Part shown: positions 43,828 to 52,916 of the stretch, one piece after another
Layout: each line of letters begins with the position of its first letter
Numbering within the stretch: position 1 is the first letter of the stretch
From: Flavobacterium agrisoli
GTDB lineage: Bacteria > Bacteroidota > Bacteroidia > Flavobacteriales > Flavobacteriaceae
Reading direction: 5' to 3'
Length of the DNA stretch: 64,000 nt
Assembly: GCF_016522065.1 (NCBI RefSeq)
Contig: NZ_JAEHFV010000001.1
Span: 806,001 to 870,000 of the forward strand
The notes under the pieces: model-generated
The model's database searches: none
The model's input: only the letters and a program-made list of their open reading frames with translations
What the model was told of the DNA's origin: nothing
Translations under genes and position numbers: made by a program

Positions 43828-44289
43828 ATGAGAAAAGCTATTTTTCCGGGTTCGTTTGACCCTATTACTTTAGGTCACGAAGACATCATCAACCGAGCTA
43901 TTTCGTTATTTGATGAAATTGTAATTGCCATTGGAGTAAATGCCGAAAAAAAATACATGTTTTCTTTAGAAGACCGCAAGCGTTTTATTGAAGAAACTTT
44001 TAAAAACGAACCAAAAGTAAAAGTGGTTACATACGAAGGTTTAACAATTGATTTGTGCCATCGTTTAAAAGCTGATTTTATCTTGAGAGGTTTGCGAAAT
44101 CCGGCCGATTTTGAATTTGAAAAAGCCATTGCACATACCAACCGAAAATTATCCAAAATAGAAACTGTTTTCTTGTTAACGGCTGCTAGAACTTCTTTCA
44201 TCAGTTCCAGTATTGTTCGCGATGTATTACGAAATGGAGGCGAATACGAAATATTGGTTCCAAAAGCGGTACGAGTTAATGAAAAATAA
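43828..44289 (+). CDS. coaD: Phosphopantetheine adenylyltransferase
   Basis: A 153-residue nucleotidyltransferase-fold enzyme for the penultimate step of coenzyme A synthesis. It has the FPGSFDPITLGHEDII motif (T/HxGH), the LRGLRNPADFEFEKAIAH segment and the ISSSIVRDVLRNGG C-terminal signature. Length is normal. It forms a short unit with the PhnA-domain gene 34 bases downstream. Confidence 0.95.
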   Translation: MRKAIFPGSFDPITLGHEDIINRAISLFDEIVIAIGVNAEKKYMFSLEDRKRFIEETFKNEPKVKVVTYEGLTIDLCHRLKADFILRGLRNPADFEFEKAIAHTNRKLSKIETVFLLTAARTSFISSSIVRDVLRNGGEYEILVPKAVRVNEK

Positions 44290-44323
44290 GGTTACGAAGC
44301 CTTTTGTAACAAAAAAATAAAAA

Positions 44324-44899
44324 ATGAATTTAGAAAAAGAATTACACCAAAGAAGCCAATCCAAATGCGAAATCTGCTCTAGTGTTGATAATCTAAGTGT
44401 TTATACGCTTTTGCCTACTATAAAAGGTGGATTAGACGAATCTGTTTTAGTTTGCGAAAAGTGTTTAAACCAAACTGAAAATCCGGAGCAAATAGATGCT
44501 AATCATTTTCGCTGTTTAAATGATAGTATTTGGAGTGAACATCAAGCAGTAAAAGTTTTGAGTTGGCGCTTACTACATCATTTACGCAACGAAGATTGGC
44601 CGCAAGAATTACTTGAAATGATGTATTTAGATGAAGAAACTTTAGCTTGGGCAAAATCGGGAGTGGCAGATGAAGACGAAACCAAATTAGTACATCGCGA
44701 CTGCAATGGTGTTATTTTAGAACATGGCGATTCTGTGGTTTTAATTAAAGATTTAAAAGTCAAGGGTTCGAGTATGGTAGCCAAACAAGGTACTGCAGTA
44801 CGAAACATCAGATTAGACCATGAAAATGCTGAATATATTGAAGGAAAAGTTGATGGACAACAAATTGTAATTATCACGCAGTACGTCAAAAAAACCTAA
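44324..44899 (+). CDS. PhnA-domain protein
   Basis: A 191-residue PhnA-family protein. The N-terminal zinc ribbon is seen as CEICSSVDNLSVY and LVCEKCLNQ. The C-terminal PhnA beta-barrel has VHRDCNGVILEHGDSVVLIKDLKVKGSS and GTAVRNIRL. A middle helical segment (about 60-120, SEHQAVKVLSWRLLHHL) is an insertion relative to E. coli PhnA. The name comes from phosphonate loci but the family is not required for phosphonate use, and its function is unsettled. No phn genes are near. Confidence 0.87.
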   Translation: MNLEKELHQRSQSKCEICSSVDNLSVYTLLPTIKGGLDESVLVCEKCLNQTENPEQIDANHFRCLNDSIWSEHQAVKVLSWRLLHHLRNEDWPQELLEMMYLDEETLAWAKSGVADEDETKLVHRDCNGVILEHGDSVVLIKDLKVKGSSMVAKQGTAVRNIRLDHENAEYIEGKVDGQQIVIITQYVKKT

Positions 44900-44940
44900 T
44901 ACACTTAATTTGAATTTGTATAAAATGCTGCTTTAATATA

Positions 44941-44980
44941 CAAAAATATTTTTTAACAAAAATTTTACATCTTGTTTCTT
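44941..44980 (-). promoter_or_regulatory. Third copy of the AAGAAACAAGATGTAA promoter-like motif, antisense side of phnA
   Basis: The motif occupies 44965-44980 on the minus strand and is followed by TATTTTTG (44941-44948), a perfect -7 box. A transcript from here would run antisense into the 3' end of phnA. Compare 57181-57218 and 58656-58693. Confidence 0.4.
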
Positions 44981-45094
44981 ACAAAATATTTTTTATTTAA
45001 CTTTATGTAAATCAAAAAGATAATCCCTTTAAAAACACATTTAGCGAAAAAATTATATGTCAGCTTACTAAATTCAATTAACTAATTATTTATT

Positions 45095-45134
45095 CAAAGT
45101 GTAAGATTAAGTAAAATCTTGCACTTTTTTTTTG
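45095..45134 (+). terminator. Intrinsic terminator between phnA and DUF6526
   Basis: AAAGTGTAAGATT, loop AAGTA, AATCTTGCACTTT and then a long T-run. It lies about 200 bases after the phnA stop, leaving an unusually long 3' region with no gene. Confidence 0.82.
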
Positions 45135-45189
45135 AAATTATATAAACTAAATGGCACTTAAAAAAATTAATTTTAAGAAAAAATAAATC

Positions 45190-45624
45190 ATGCAAACACA
45201 ATCCTACTCCAACCATATTCGTTTTTACACGCCACATCACTTTGTATTTTACCCGATTTTAATGATTATTATTGGGTTAGCTTGTTATTATGGCTATAAT
45301 TCCAGTGAACCATTAATCTGGACTTTTATCGTAATCCTGCTGGTATTTGTTTTCATCTTATCTTTTATGTTGCGCCAACATTATGCTTTGACTTTACAAA
45401 ATCGCATTGTGAAACTCGAAATGCGTTATCGCTATTTTGCCTTAACCGGAAAAAGATTTGAAATATTGGAAACGCAACTCAATGATGGTCAAATTTTCGC
45501 TTTACGTTTTGCGCCTGATGAAGAATTAATCCTTTTAATTCAGAAAACAATTTCCGAGAAATGGTCTGCTAAAACCATCAAAAAAAATATAGTAAATTGG
45601 AAACCCGATTACGAAAGAGTGTAA
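45190..45624 (+). CDS. DUF6526 family membrane protein
   Basis: A 144-residue protein with two adjacent helices (FVFYPILMIIIGLACYYGY and IWTFIVILLVFVFILSFML) and a cytoplasmic C-terminal half with RIVKLEMRYRYFALTGKRFE and FAPDEELILLIQKT. I recall this as DUF6526, a Bacteroidota family of unknown function. The conserved RxxxLEMRxRYF segment is a useful tag. It lies after a terminator and before pentapeptide-repeat gene 2, which has its own promoter. Confidence 0.75.
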   Translation: MQTQSYSNHIRFYTPHHFVFYPILMIIIGLACYYGYNSSEPLIWTFIVILLVFVFILSFMLRQHYALTLQNRIVKLEMRYRYFALTGKRFEILETQLNDGQIFALRFAPDEELILLIQKTISEKWSAKTIKKNIVNWKPDYERV

Positions 45625-45640
45625 AACAGGCTTATTTTAT

Positions 45641-45648
45641 TATTTTTG
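45641..45648 (+). promoter_or_regulatory. -7 box for pentapeptide-repeat gene 2
   Basis: TATTTTTG, 18 bases before ATG 45667. Confidence 0.5.
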
Positions 45649-45666
45649 CTTTCAAACTACTAAAGA

Positions 45667-46236
45667 ATGTCAGAGTACATTGCAGATAAAAATTATCAGG
45701 ATCTTGTTTTTACGGAAAATGAATTAAACTACAAAGAATTTGAAGGCTGTACTTTTATAAACTGTGTATTTTCGGCATGTAGTTTTAAAGCAAATGCTTT
45801 TATAGATTGCTTTTTTTTAGGTTGCAATTTTAACGATGCACAAATAAACCATGTTTCATTTCGAACTGTTTTATTTAAGAATTGCGAGATAAAAGGCGTG
45901 AATTTTGCCATGTGTGACCGTAAAATATTTGAAGTCAACTTCGAAAATTGCGTACTTAATTTCTCCAAATTCTATTCGCTCAATCTAAAAAATGCTTCTT
46001 TTATTAAAAGTAGTTTGGTAGCGGTCGATTTTATGGATGCGCTCATTTCGGGTTTACATTTTATTGAATGCGACTTGTATCGCGCTGAATTTAGCAAAGC
46101 CAATGCCAATAAAACAAACTTTGTTAGCAGTTTCAATTACAGTATTGATCCGACTATAACAAAAATTAAAAAAGCACAATTTTCAAAAAATGAAGTGAAA
46201 GGTTTGCTAAGCAAATATGATATTTTGGTTTATTGA
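45667..46236 (+). CDS. Pentapeptide-repeat protein 2 (paralogue of 9449-10021)
   Basis: A 189-residue protein of the same build as the gene at 9449: an N-terminal tag (SEYIADKNYQDLVF), pentapeptide coils from about residue 20 to 150 (KEFEGCTFINCVFSACSF, ECDLYRAEFSKANANKTNF), and the shared tail with SIDPTITKIKKAQFS and GLLSKYDI. Cysteines are frequent inside the coils. It is predicted to form a right-handed beta-helix; the role is unknown. Its last seven bases overlap the end of convergent cheB, so the two transcripts share a 3' region. Confidence 0.85.
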   Translation: MSEYIADKNYQDLVFTENELNYKEFEGCTFINCVFSACSFKANAFIDCFFLGCNFNDAQINHVSFRTVLFKNCEIKGVNFAMCDRKIFEVNFENCVLNFSKFYSLNLKNASFIKSSLVAVDFMDALISGLHFIECDLYRAEFSKANANKTNFVSSFNYSIDPTITKIKKAQFSKNEVKGLLSKYDILVY

Positions 46237-46799
46237 ATAGTAGAGTTTACAAAATTTACAATTTCATCTTCTGTAAAAATAAAATCGGGATTCGAATTTT
46301 GAATAGCATATTCGGGCATGTACGGAATTTCGGCTGTTTCGGGTCTTTGTACTATGGTAACACCGCCTTCTTCTTGTATGGTTTGCATTCCTTTCGTGCC
46401 ATCGGCGTTGGCTCCCGAAAGTAAAATAGCAACCAATTCTTGCTTAAAAATCAAGGCAGCCGACTCAAATGACACATCAATGCTCGGTCGACTGTAATTT
46501 ACTTTTTCAGAACCATCCAACGAAAGTGTATTTTTATCCTCAAAAAGCAAATGATAATCTGAGGGTGCCACATAAATGATTCCAGGTGCCAAAACGGTTT
46601 TATCTTCAACATATTCTACCGGAATCATTGTTTTCAAGGCGATTAAATCTTCCAAAATAGTATCATAGGTATTCTTACGATGCACAACTACTACAATAGC
46701 AAAAGGAATTGGCAAAACAATTTTAGGCAGAATGTTTATCAAAACTTGTAAACTTCCCGCAGATCCGCCAATGATTAATAATTTACATCTTCGTCTCAT
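46230..46799 (-). CDS. CheB methylesterase domain protein without receiver
   Basis: A 189-residue stand-alone CheB catalytic domain. The catalytic triad is visible: Ser13 in GGSAGSLQ, His40 in VVVVHRKN, and Asp in SGANADGTKGM. The phosphorylation-controlled receiver domain of chemotaxis CheB is absent. It should demethylate or deamidate glutamyl residues on a partner protein. Its ATG overlaps the CheR stop by four bases. No chemoreceptor, CheA or CheW gene is in the window, so the substrate is probably not a classical chemoreceptor. Confidence 0.9.
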   Translation of the reverse strand: MRRRCKLLIIGGSAGSLQVLINILPKIVLPIPFAIVVVVHRKNTYDTILEDLIALKTMIPVEYVEDKTVLAPGIIYVAPSDYHLLFEDKNTLSLDGSEKVNYSRPSIDVSFESAALIFKQELVAILLSGANADGTKGMQTIQEEGGVTIVQRPETAEIPYMPEYAIQNSNPDFIFTEDEIVNFVNSTIQ

Positions 46800-47605
46800 T
46801 TTATCTTTTTCCAGATTTTTTCTTTTCGCAACTGAACAAATTTATTGCTCCCTCCTGTGTATTTAATGGTTTCTTTAGAACCCAATGCTAAAAATCCTAA
46901 TAAGGATAAACTATCGTCAAACAACTGGATTACACGTGATTGCAAATTATTATCAAAATAAATTAATACATTTCGGCACAAAATCAAATCAAACTCATTA
47001 AACGAAGTATCCGAAACCAAATTGTGTTGCGAAAAAACCATTTTATCAGATAATTCGGTATTGAATTTCGCAATGTTAAAATTGGCACTGTAATACGATG
47101 AAAAATCTTCGGTACCGCCCGAAGCCATATAATTTTCCGAATACAACTTCATCATTCGTAACGGAAATACGCCTTTTTTGGCGGTTTCTAAAACGCTTGC
47201 ATTAATATCCGTGGCATACAAAAGTGCTTTGTGTAACAAACCCGCTTCTTTAAGCAAAATGGCCATCGAAAAGACTTCCTCGCCTGTAGAACAACCAGCA
47301 TGCCAAACCCGTACAAAAGGTTTTGTGGCCAATAAAGGCACTATTTCATTTCGTAAAACAGCATAAAAACTGGGGTCACGAAACATTTCGGTGACGTTAA
47401 CGGTAACTTCTTCTATTAAACGCTTGTAATATTCTTCGTCGGAACGAATTCGGTATAAAAATTCATAGAAATGGCTGAAACCATCCAATTGATATAATCT
47501 ATCCACACGCCTTTTAAGCGATGCTTTTGAATAATTTCCGAAGTCAAATCCATAATGTTCAAACACTTCATTTATAAGTGAATCTAACTCTTTATCTTCT
47601 ATCAT
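46796..47605 (-). CDS. CheR-type protein-glutamate methyltransferase
   Basis: A 269-residue CheR. An N-terminal helical CheR_N domain (about 5-60, LDSLINEVFEHYGFDFGNYSK) precedes the SAM-binding domain with VWHAGCSTGEEVFSMAI, the acidic YATDIN and ILCRNVLIYF. It methylates glutamates using SAM and pairs with CheB, encoded in a 4-base overlap. No TPR or C-terminal pentapeptide-binding extension is present. The context is a kinase operon, not a che operon. Confidence 0.92.
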   Translation of the reverse strand: MIEDKELDSLINEVFEHYGFDFGNYSKASLKRRVDRLYQLDGFSHFYEFLYRIRSDEEYYKRLIEEVTVNVTEMFRDPSFYAVLRNEIVPLLATKPFVRVWHAGCSTGEEVFSMAILLKEAGLLHKALLYATDINASVLETAKKGVFPLRMMKLYSENYMASGGTEDFSSYYSANFNIAKFNTELSDKMVFSQHNLVSDTSFNEFDLILCRNVLIYFDNNLQSRVIQLFDDSLSLLGFLALGSKETIKYTGGSNKFVQLRKEKIWKKIK

Positions 47606-47612
47606 AATATCT

Positions 47613-47978
47613 TTAAATCATAGCCAATGCCTCTAATAGCTTATCTACATCGATAGGTTTTGATATGTAATTATCGGCTCCTGCTAGTAGGCATTTTTCA
47701 CGATCTCCTACCATGGCTTGAGCGGTTACGGCAATTATTAATACATCTTTTCTTGTAGGTATTTTTTTGATTTGGGGAATTGCTTCGTACCCGTCCATTT
47801 CGGGCATCATCATGTCGATTAAAATAGCATCAAAAACTTCATCTGTTTTTAATTTATTTATGGCCTCTTCGGCACTTAAACAAGAAACACATTCAAACTT
47901 TTTGGCTCGCAACGTTGCGGTTAAAGCAAAAATATTTCGTGAATCATCATCAATAATTAATATTCTCTTAGGGCTCAT
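47613..47978 (-). CDS. Single-domain response regulator (duplicate of hybrid-kinase REC3)
   Basis: A 121-residue receiver-only protein: acidic patch IIDDDSRNIF, phospho-Asp in AILIDMMMPEMDGYEA, switch Thr in AVTAQAMVGDREKC and Lys in YISKPIDVDKLL. It closely resembles the third receiver of the hybrid kinase encoded 15 bases upstream (VTAKAMTGDREKC, YITKPVDVDQLL), so it probably arose by local duplication. It is followed 7 bases later by cheR, and may carry phosphoryl groups away from the hybrid kinase. Confidence 0.92.
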   Translation of the reverse strand: MSPKRILIIDDDSRNIFALTATLRAKKFECVSCLSAEEAINKLKTDEVFDAILIDMMMPEMDGYEAIPQIKKIPTRKDVLIIAVTAQAMVGDREKCLLAGADNYISKPIDVDKLLEALAMI

Positions 47979-47993
47979 TATCCAATACTAATT

Positions 47994-50900
47994 TTAGTTT
48001 ATTTTATCATATAACCACACACGTAACAACGAAAGCAACTGATCCACATCAACTGGTTTGGTAATATAATCTGAAGCTCCTGCTTTAATGCATTTTTCTC
48101 TATCGCCTGTCATGGCTTTTGCCGTAACTGCAATCACAGGCAATTTTTTGAATAATGGATTTTTCCGAATGCGTTCGGCAGTTTCGTAACCATCCATGTT
48201 TGGCATCATCATATCGAGTAATACTACATCGGTATCTGGATTTTCTTCTAACATCGCTAAAGCTTCTTTTCCATCGATAGCACTAATGCAATTCATTTTA
48301 AATACTTCTAATGATTTGGTTAACGAATAAATATTTCGAACATCATCGTCTACAATTAATACTTTTTTACCATTCAAAATATTGTTTAACATATTGAGTT
48401 TCTTATTGACTTTTGAAGCATCTTTATTGCTTTCAACCAAATGTAAAAACAACGAAACTTCATCAAGCATTCTTTGATACGAATGAGCAGTCTTCACAAT
48501 AATCGAATCGGCGTATTTTTTAATTTTCACCTCTTCTTTCATCGACAAACTTTTTCCTGTAAATACAATTACAGGTAAATTTTCAAGTCCTGGTGTTTTT
48601 TTCAAGCCTTCTAAAATATCATAGGCTTGTTTGTCTGGAATTCCCATGTCCAAAATTACGCATTCCACATTGGTTTTTGTTAACGCATTTACACCCTCAT
48701 TAATTTCGCTTTTAATTTCAGAATTGATGTTATAGGTTTCTAAGAAATAAGCCAATGCCTTTGCATGATGTGGATTGTCTTCAATAATCAATACTTTTTG
48801 CGCTTCTTTACTTATAATCTGCTCAATTTTTTCAAAAATAGACGGAATCTTTTCAAAAGCGACTGGCTTGTCTAAAAAGTTAACTGCGCCTTTTAACAAA
48901 CTTTCTTGTTTTACTTTGTGAGATGACATAATATGCACCGGAATTGGACGCGTTTGCGAATGTCCTTTCAAATCTTCCATCACTTCCCAACCACTTTTTA
49001 TCGGCAATTCGATATCCAATAAAATACCGATTGGTTTGTATAATAACGCATAATTTAAAGCATAATCTCCTCGAACTGCCACAATACCTTTATAACCTTG
49101 CGCTCGGGTAAACTTTAGTAATGATTTAGCAAAATTGATATCGTCTTCAACAATTAAAATTACTTTATCCGTTGGGTTTACATCGTTTCTATCATCCTCT
49201 ATTTCATCTGGAATAGTGGCGCTAATAAACTTTTTGACAACAGGATGTGCCGTTTCAGGTAATAAAATGGTGGCATCGTCGCTTTCGATTTCTTTTATTT
49301 TTTTTGATGCTTTATTTCCATAAACAGGTAAACAAAGTGTAAATTCACTTCCTTGGTTTACGGTACTTTTTAATTTGATTTCTCCTTTTAACAATTTAGT
49401 CAATTCGCGACTAATTGATAATCCCAAACCAGTACCGCCATATTTACGTTTGGTAGAACCATCTGCTTGTTGGAAAGCTTCAAAAATCAAAGGTTGTTTG
49501 GCTAATGGAATTCCGATTCCGGTATCGGTTACTACAAAACAAATTGTTTTATTATTTTCGGGATCGAGTTTTACTTCTAAAGTAACTTCTCCTTCGGTCG
49601 TGAATTTAATTGCGTTCGAAATCAAATTTTTAATGATTTGTTCCAATCGCATCTTATCGGTTCTAATTACCAATGGCGCATGATCGGTTACAATTTTAAA
49701 GCCAATATTTTTTTCCTTTGCTACTTCCGAAAAAAGGTTTTTCATCGTATCGGTAATTTCTTTAACCGAAACATCTAAAAACTCCAATTCCATTTTACCA
49801 GCTTCAATTTTAGAAAGATCTAGAATTTCGTCAATTAAACCTAACAATCCATTTCCGGAACTCTGAATTACTTTAGCAAATTCAATTTGTTCGTCATTCA
49901 TATTGTCGTCATTATTTTCTGCCAACAATCGACTCAATAACAAAATTGAATTTAACGGTGTACGCAGCTCATGCGACATATTTGCCAAAAATTCTGATTT
50001 ATAACGCGTGGTTATTTCTAAATCTTCTGATTTTTTCTGAATTTCGGTATTCTTTTCCTCTAATAAAACACTGCGTTCGGCCAATTCTTCATTAGTTTGT
50101 TGCAATTCTTCTTGTTGCACACGAAGTTCTTCTTCCGAAGCTTGTAATTTTTCAGTCTGTGCTTCTAACTCGGCATTTATTGCCTCCATTTCGGAGTGTT
50201 GAATACGTAATTCTTCGGATTGTGCTTGTGTTTCTTCTAATAAATCACTTAAACGTTTTCTGTTTAAAGTAGCACGCAAGCCAATACCAATATTATTAGC
50301 AACTTGTCTTAAGAAATCCAAATCTAAATCAGTATAACCATAAATACTGGCCAACTCGATAACCCCTTCTACTTTGTTATCTTTTACAGGAAAAGCTACT
50401 ACATGTTTGGGTTTAATTTCGCCTAAAGCGTAGGAAATTTGAATATCATTGGAATCAATAGTTTTTAATTCTAATAAATCGTTAGAAAGAGCTGCTTCTC
50501 CAATTAACCCCTCACCTACTTTAAATTTTTCACGTTGAGGCGTAATAATATGGCTGTATCCCGCAGCGGCGTGTAAGGTATCGCTTTTTAGTAAATACAA
50601 AACACCAGCACTACTTTTAGTATAAACAGCCAAAAACTTAACTATATCGTACGAAAGCACATTCATAAGTTTTTCACCTAACATTACATTATTCAGCTCA
50701 GCAACTCCTGCTTGCAACCATTCTTTATGCGACAACAACAGAAAAGATTCTTTTAACGATTTTCCCATATTGTTTAGGGAGCTACTTACACTTCCTAAGG
50801 TATCACTATAACTATCTTCTACTTCAATATCATAATCACCTTCCGAAATTTGAGAGGCCACATCACTAATGGTAGCAATACGCAGGGCGGTTTCTTCTTC

Positions 50901-51554
50901 CTTTTTTTGTAATTCACGCTGCAGTTCGAGTCGCTGTTCATAATCTTTTAAAATCCGAATTAAAAACACCACGCTTATAAAAAGAGCAATCGCGAAGGCT
51001 ATAATGATTAATAAAGAACTGTATTTGCCATAACGCTCCGAATCTGAAATACGTTTTTTAAGTAAACCCTGTTCCTCTTTTTCGATGAGTTTACTAATGT
51101 TTTTGATTTTAGACATTAGTTCATTACCACGATCCAAATCATTCACCAAAAAATCCATTCCGTTTTTCTTTTCTAGGATTTTTTGATTCAAAAAACGGTA
51201 ATATTGTTGGTACAACGGTTTAATTTGATGTAATCTTTTTTGCTGACTCGGATTATCATCGGTTAATTCTTCGACTACATTAAAAAACGAATCGGTTTTC
51301 ATCTCATTTTGTTCATAATCAGATAATAAATTCGTCTTTCCAGAAACCAAATAACCTCGCATACTTGTTTGCGATTCTAACAATAACGTATTCGCTTCGT
51401 TTAGGTTATAAATCACATCTTGCGTGTGATTTACTAATCCGTTACTGGTAAGCAAGCTTCGAATGCTTAAAAATGAGGCTGTAGAACTTATTAATAAAAT
51501 AAGCACCGAAACCCCAGAACTAATTAAAACATTTCTTTTAAAATTCCCATTCAT
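47994..51554 (-). CDS. CHASE3-GAF hybrid histidine kinase with three receivers
   Basis: An 1186-residue hybrid kinase. Membrane helix (about 10-32), CHASE3 sensor domain (about 35-175, LLLESQTSMRGYLVSG), second helix (IIIAFAIALFISVVFLI), HAMP-like linker, GAF domain (about 285-425), a long Glu/Gln-rich coiled coil (about 440-530), HisKA (NMSHELRTPLNSI), HATPase_c (ISNAIKFT, DTGIGIP, GTGLGLSISREL), then three REC domains (about 810-925, 935-1045, 1065-1180), each with its Asp. CHASE3 plus CheB/CheR neighbours suggests signal tuning by methylation. The second gene of a five-gene operon. Confidence 0.93.
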   Translation of the reverse strand: MNGNFKRNVLISSGVSVLILLISSTASFLSIRSLLTSNGLVNHTQDVIYNLNEANTLLLESQTSMRGYLVSGKTNLLSDYEQNEMKTDSFFNVVEELTDDNPSQQKRLHQIKPLYQQYYRFLNQKILEKKNGMDFLVNDLDRGNELMSKIKNISKLIEKEEQGLLKKRISDSERYGKYSSLLIIIAFAIALFISVVFLIRILKDYEQRLELQRELQKKEEETALRIATISDVASQISEGDYDIEVEDSYSDTLGSVSSSLNNMGKSLKESFLLLSHKEWLQAGVAELNNVMLGEKLMNVLSYDIVKFLAVYTKSSAGVLYLLKSDTLHAAAGYSHIITPQREKFKVGEGLIGEAALSNDLLELKTIDSNDIQISYALGEIKPKHVVAFPVKDNKVEGVIELASIYGYTDLDLDFLRQVANNIGIGLRATLNRKRLSDLLEETQAQSEELRIQHSEMEAINAELEAQTEKLQASEEELRVQQEELQQTNEELAERSVLLEEKNTEIQKKSEDLEITTRYKSEFLANMSHELRTPLNSILLLSRLLAENNDDNMNDEQIEFAKVIQSSGNGLLGLIDEILDLSKIEAGKMELEFLDVSVKEITDTMKNLFSEVAKEKNIGFKIVTDHAPLVIRTDKMRLEQIIKNLISNAIKFTTEGEVTLEVKLDPENNKTICFVVTDTGIGIPLAKQPLIFEAFQQADGSTKRKYGGTGLGLSISRELTKLLKGEIKLKSTVNQGSEFTLCLPVYGNKASKKIKEIESDDATILLPETAHPVVKKFISATIPDEIEDDRNDVNPTDKVILIVEDDINFAKSLLKFTRAQGYKGIVAVRGDYALNYALLYKPIGILLDIELPIKSGWEVMEDLKGHSQTRPIPVHIMSSHKVKQESLLKGAVNFLDKPVAFEKIPSIFEKIEQIISKEAQKVLIIEDNPHHAKALAYFLETYNINSEIKSEINEGVNALTKTNVECVILDMGIPDKQAYDILEGLKKTPGLENLPVIVFTGKSLSMKEEVKIKKYADSIIVKTAHSYQRMLDEVSLFLHLVESNKDASKVNKKLNMLNNILNGKKVLIVDDDVRNIYSLTKSLEVFKMNCISAIDGKEALAMLEENPDTDVVLLDMMMPNMDGYETAERIRKNPLFKKLPVIAVTAKAMTGDREKCIKAGASDYITKPVDVDQLLSLLRVWLYDKIN

Positions 51555-51575
51555 ATTGTGTAAATCGCTAAATAA

Positions 51576-52805
51576 TTATTGTAGTAAATTTATTTGGTTG
51601 GTTAAAGGCAAAATAATGATAAAAGTAGCGCCTTTATTAGGAGCACTTTGTGCCGTAATTAAACCATTGTGCTTTTCGATAATTTTTTTGGCAATCGCCA
51701 AACCTATTCCGGTTCCTTCGTAAGCACTTCGGTCATTCAAACTTTGAAAAATCATAAATATTCGGTCAATATAATTTTCATCAAAACCTATTCCGTTGTC
51801 TTTCACTTTGATTCTGCAATAATTTCCGTTTTCAGAAACCTCACTATCAAAGGATTTTTCGGCAATTAATTCGGAAGTAATTTGAATTAAAGGCAGTACA
51901 TCGTCTTGGGCAAATTTTAAAGAATTACCAATAAGGTTTTGAAAAATTTGTCGCATTTGACTCGGGATTGCCGTTAAAGTTGGCATATTATCTACTAAAA
52001 TAGTAGCTTCCTTTTTTTCTATTAAATAATCAAAATCGGCAATTACTTCGTTTATAATTAAATTCAAATCGGTTTCTTGAGGCGAAACATTTGAAGAAAG
52101 TCGCGAATATTCAAGTAAATCCGTAATTAAATTTTGCATTCTTTCGGCCGAGCGAATGGTTCTGTCGATGTAATCTAACGATTTTTCTTCCTGAATTAAA
52201 AACTTCTCTTTGATGATTTTGATGAAAATTTGAATCTTGCGAACAGGTTCTTTTAAATCATGTGAAACTACCCAAGAAAATTGTTGCAATTCGTGGTTGC
52301 GCATTTCCAATTCTTCGTTTTTTAAAACCAATTCTTTAGTTCGTTCTGCAACTATATTTTCTAAATTTTCCTGATCTTTTTTTCTGATTTCTATTTCTTT
52401 AGACAACAAATCACGAACAATTTTAAGTTCGTTTTGTTGGTTGTAAATTTTAAGAAAAGTTTTGACTTTTAAAATAAGTAAATCGGGATCAACAGGTTTG
52501 GTAATGTACTCCACTCCGCCCGTTTCGTAGCCTTTAGAAATGAATTTTTTTTGTTTATTTACAGCCGATAAAAATATCACCGGAATATCTTTGGTTTTTT
52601 TGTTTCCTGCCAAAATTTCGGCTACTTCAAAACCATCCATTTTAGGCATTTGCACGTCCATAATGATTAAAGAATATTCGGTTCTTAAAATCTTTTTTAG
52701 TGCTTCTTCTCCTGAATTTGCTGTATCTACTTCTAGATTATGGAGTTCCAAAATTTTACGTAGTGCAATTATATTTGCTTCAATATCATCGACAATTAAA
52801 ATCAT
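51576..52805 (-). CDS. REC-histidine kinase (response regulator fused to kinase)
   Basis: A 409-residue cytoplasmic protein. An N-terminal receiver (about 1-120, LIVDDIEANI, LIIMDVQMPKMDG, VIFLSAVNK, YITKPVDPD) is joined by a coiled coil (about 125-175) to a kinase with VSHDLKEPVRK and a HATPase_c domain (NLIGNSLKFA, DNGIGFDE, GTGIGLAIAKK). The receiver at the front means another kinase, perhaps the downstream hybrid, controls this one. Its kinase core resembles that of BphP. It heads the five-gene operon; a TACATTTG box lies about 105 bases upstream. Confidence 0.92.
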   Translation of the reverse strand: MILIVDDIEANIIALRKILELHNLEVDTANSGEEALKKILRTEYSLIIMDVQMPKMDGFEVAEILAGNKKTKDIPVIFLSAVNKQKKFISKGYETGGVEYITKPVDPDLLILKVKTFLKIYNQQNELKIVRDLLSKEIEIRKKDQENLENIVAERTKELVLKNEELEMRNHELQQFSWVVSHDLKEPVRKIQIFIKIIKEKFLIQEEKSLDYIDRTIRSAERMQNLITDLLEYSRLSSNVSPQETDLNLIINEVIADFDYLIEKKEATILVDNMPTLTAIPSQMRQIFQNLIGNSLKFAQDDVLPLIQITSELIAEKSFDSEVSENGNYCRIKVKDNGIGFDENYIDRIFMIFQSLNDRSAYEGTGIGLAIAKKIIEKHNGLITAQSAPNKGATFIIILPLTNQINLLQ

Positions 52806-52908
52806 AATTAGGGGAAGCTGTTTTCAGAAAGATGGATTAATTAAACAATAAAATGCCGATTTCGTTTTGAAATTAGGACTTGAATTTGGTTTTAAAAAAG
52901 CTACTTTT

Positions 52909-52916
52909 CAAATGTA
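52909..52916 (-). promoter_or_regulatory. -7 box of the REC-kinase/hybrid-kinase/CheR/CheB operon
   Basis: TACATTTG on the minus strand, 103 bases before the ATG at 52805. Confidence 0.45.

Noticed and set aside
44290..44323. GTTAC...GTAAC hairpin between coaD and phnA as a terminator
   Set aside because: The loop would be only two bases and no T-run follows; the genes are probably cotranscribed.
44578..44889. 103-codon minus-strand frame inside phnA, downstream of the antisense motif copy
   Set aside because: Composition is that of a reverse-frame shadow (Ser/Thr-rich, no domain); an antisense RNA is the more sensible reading.
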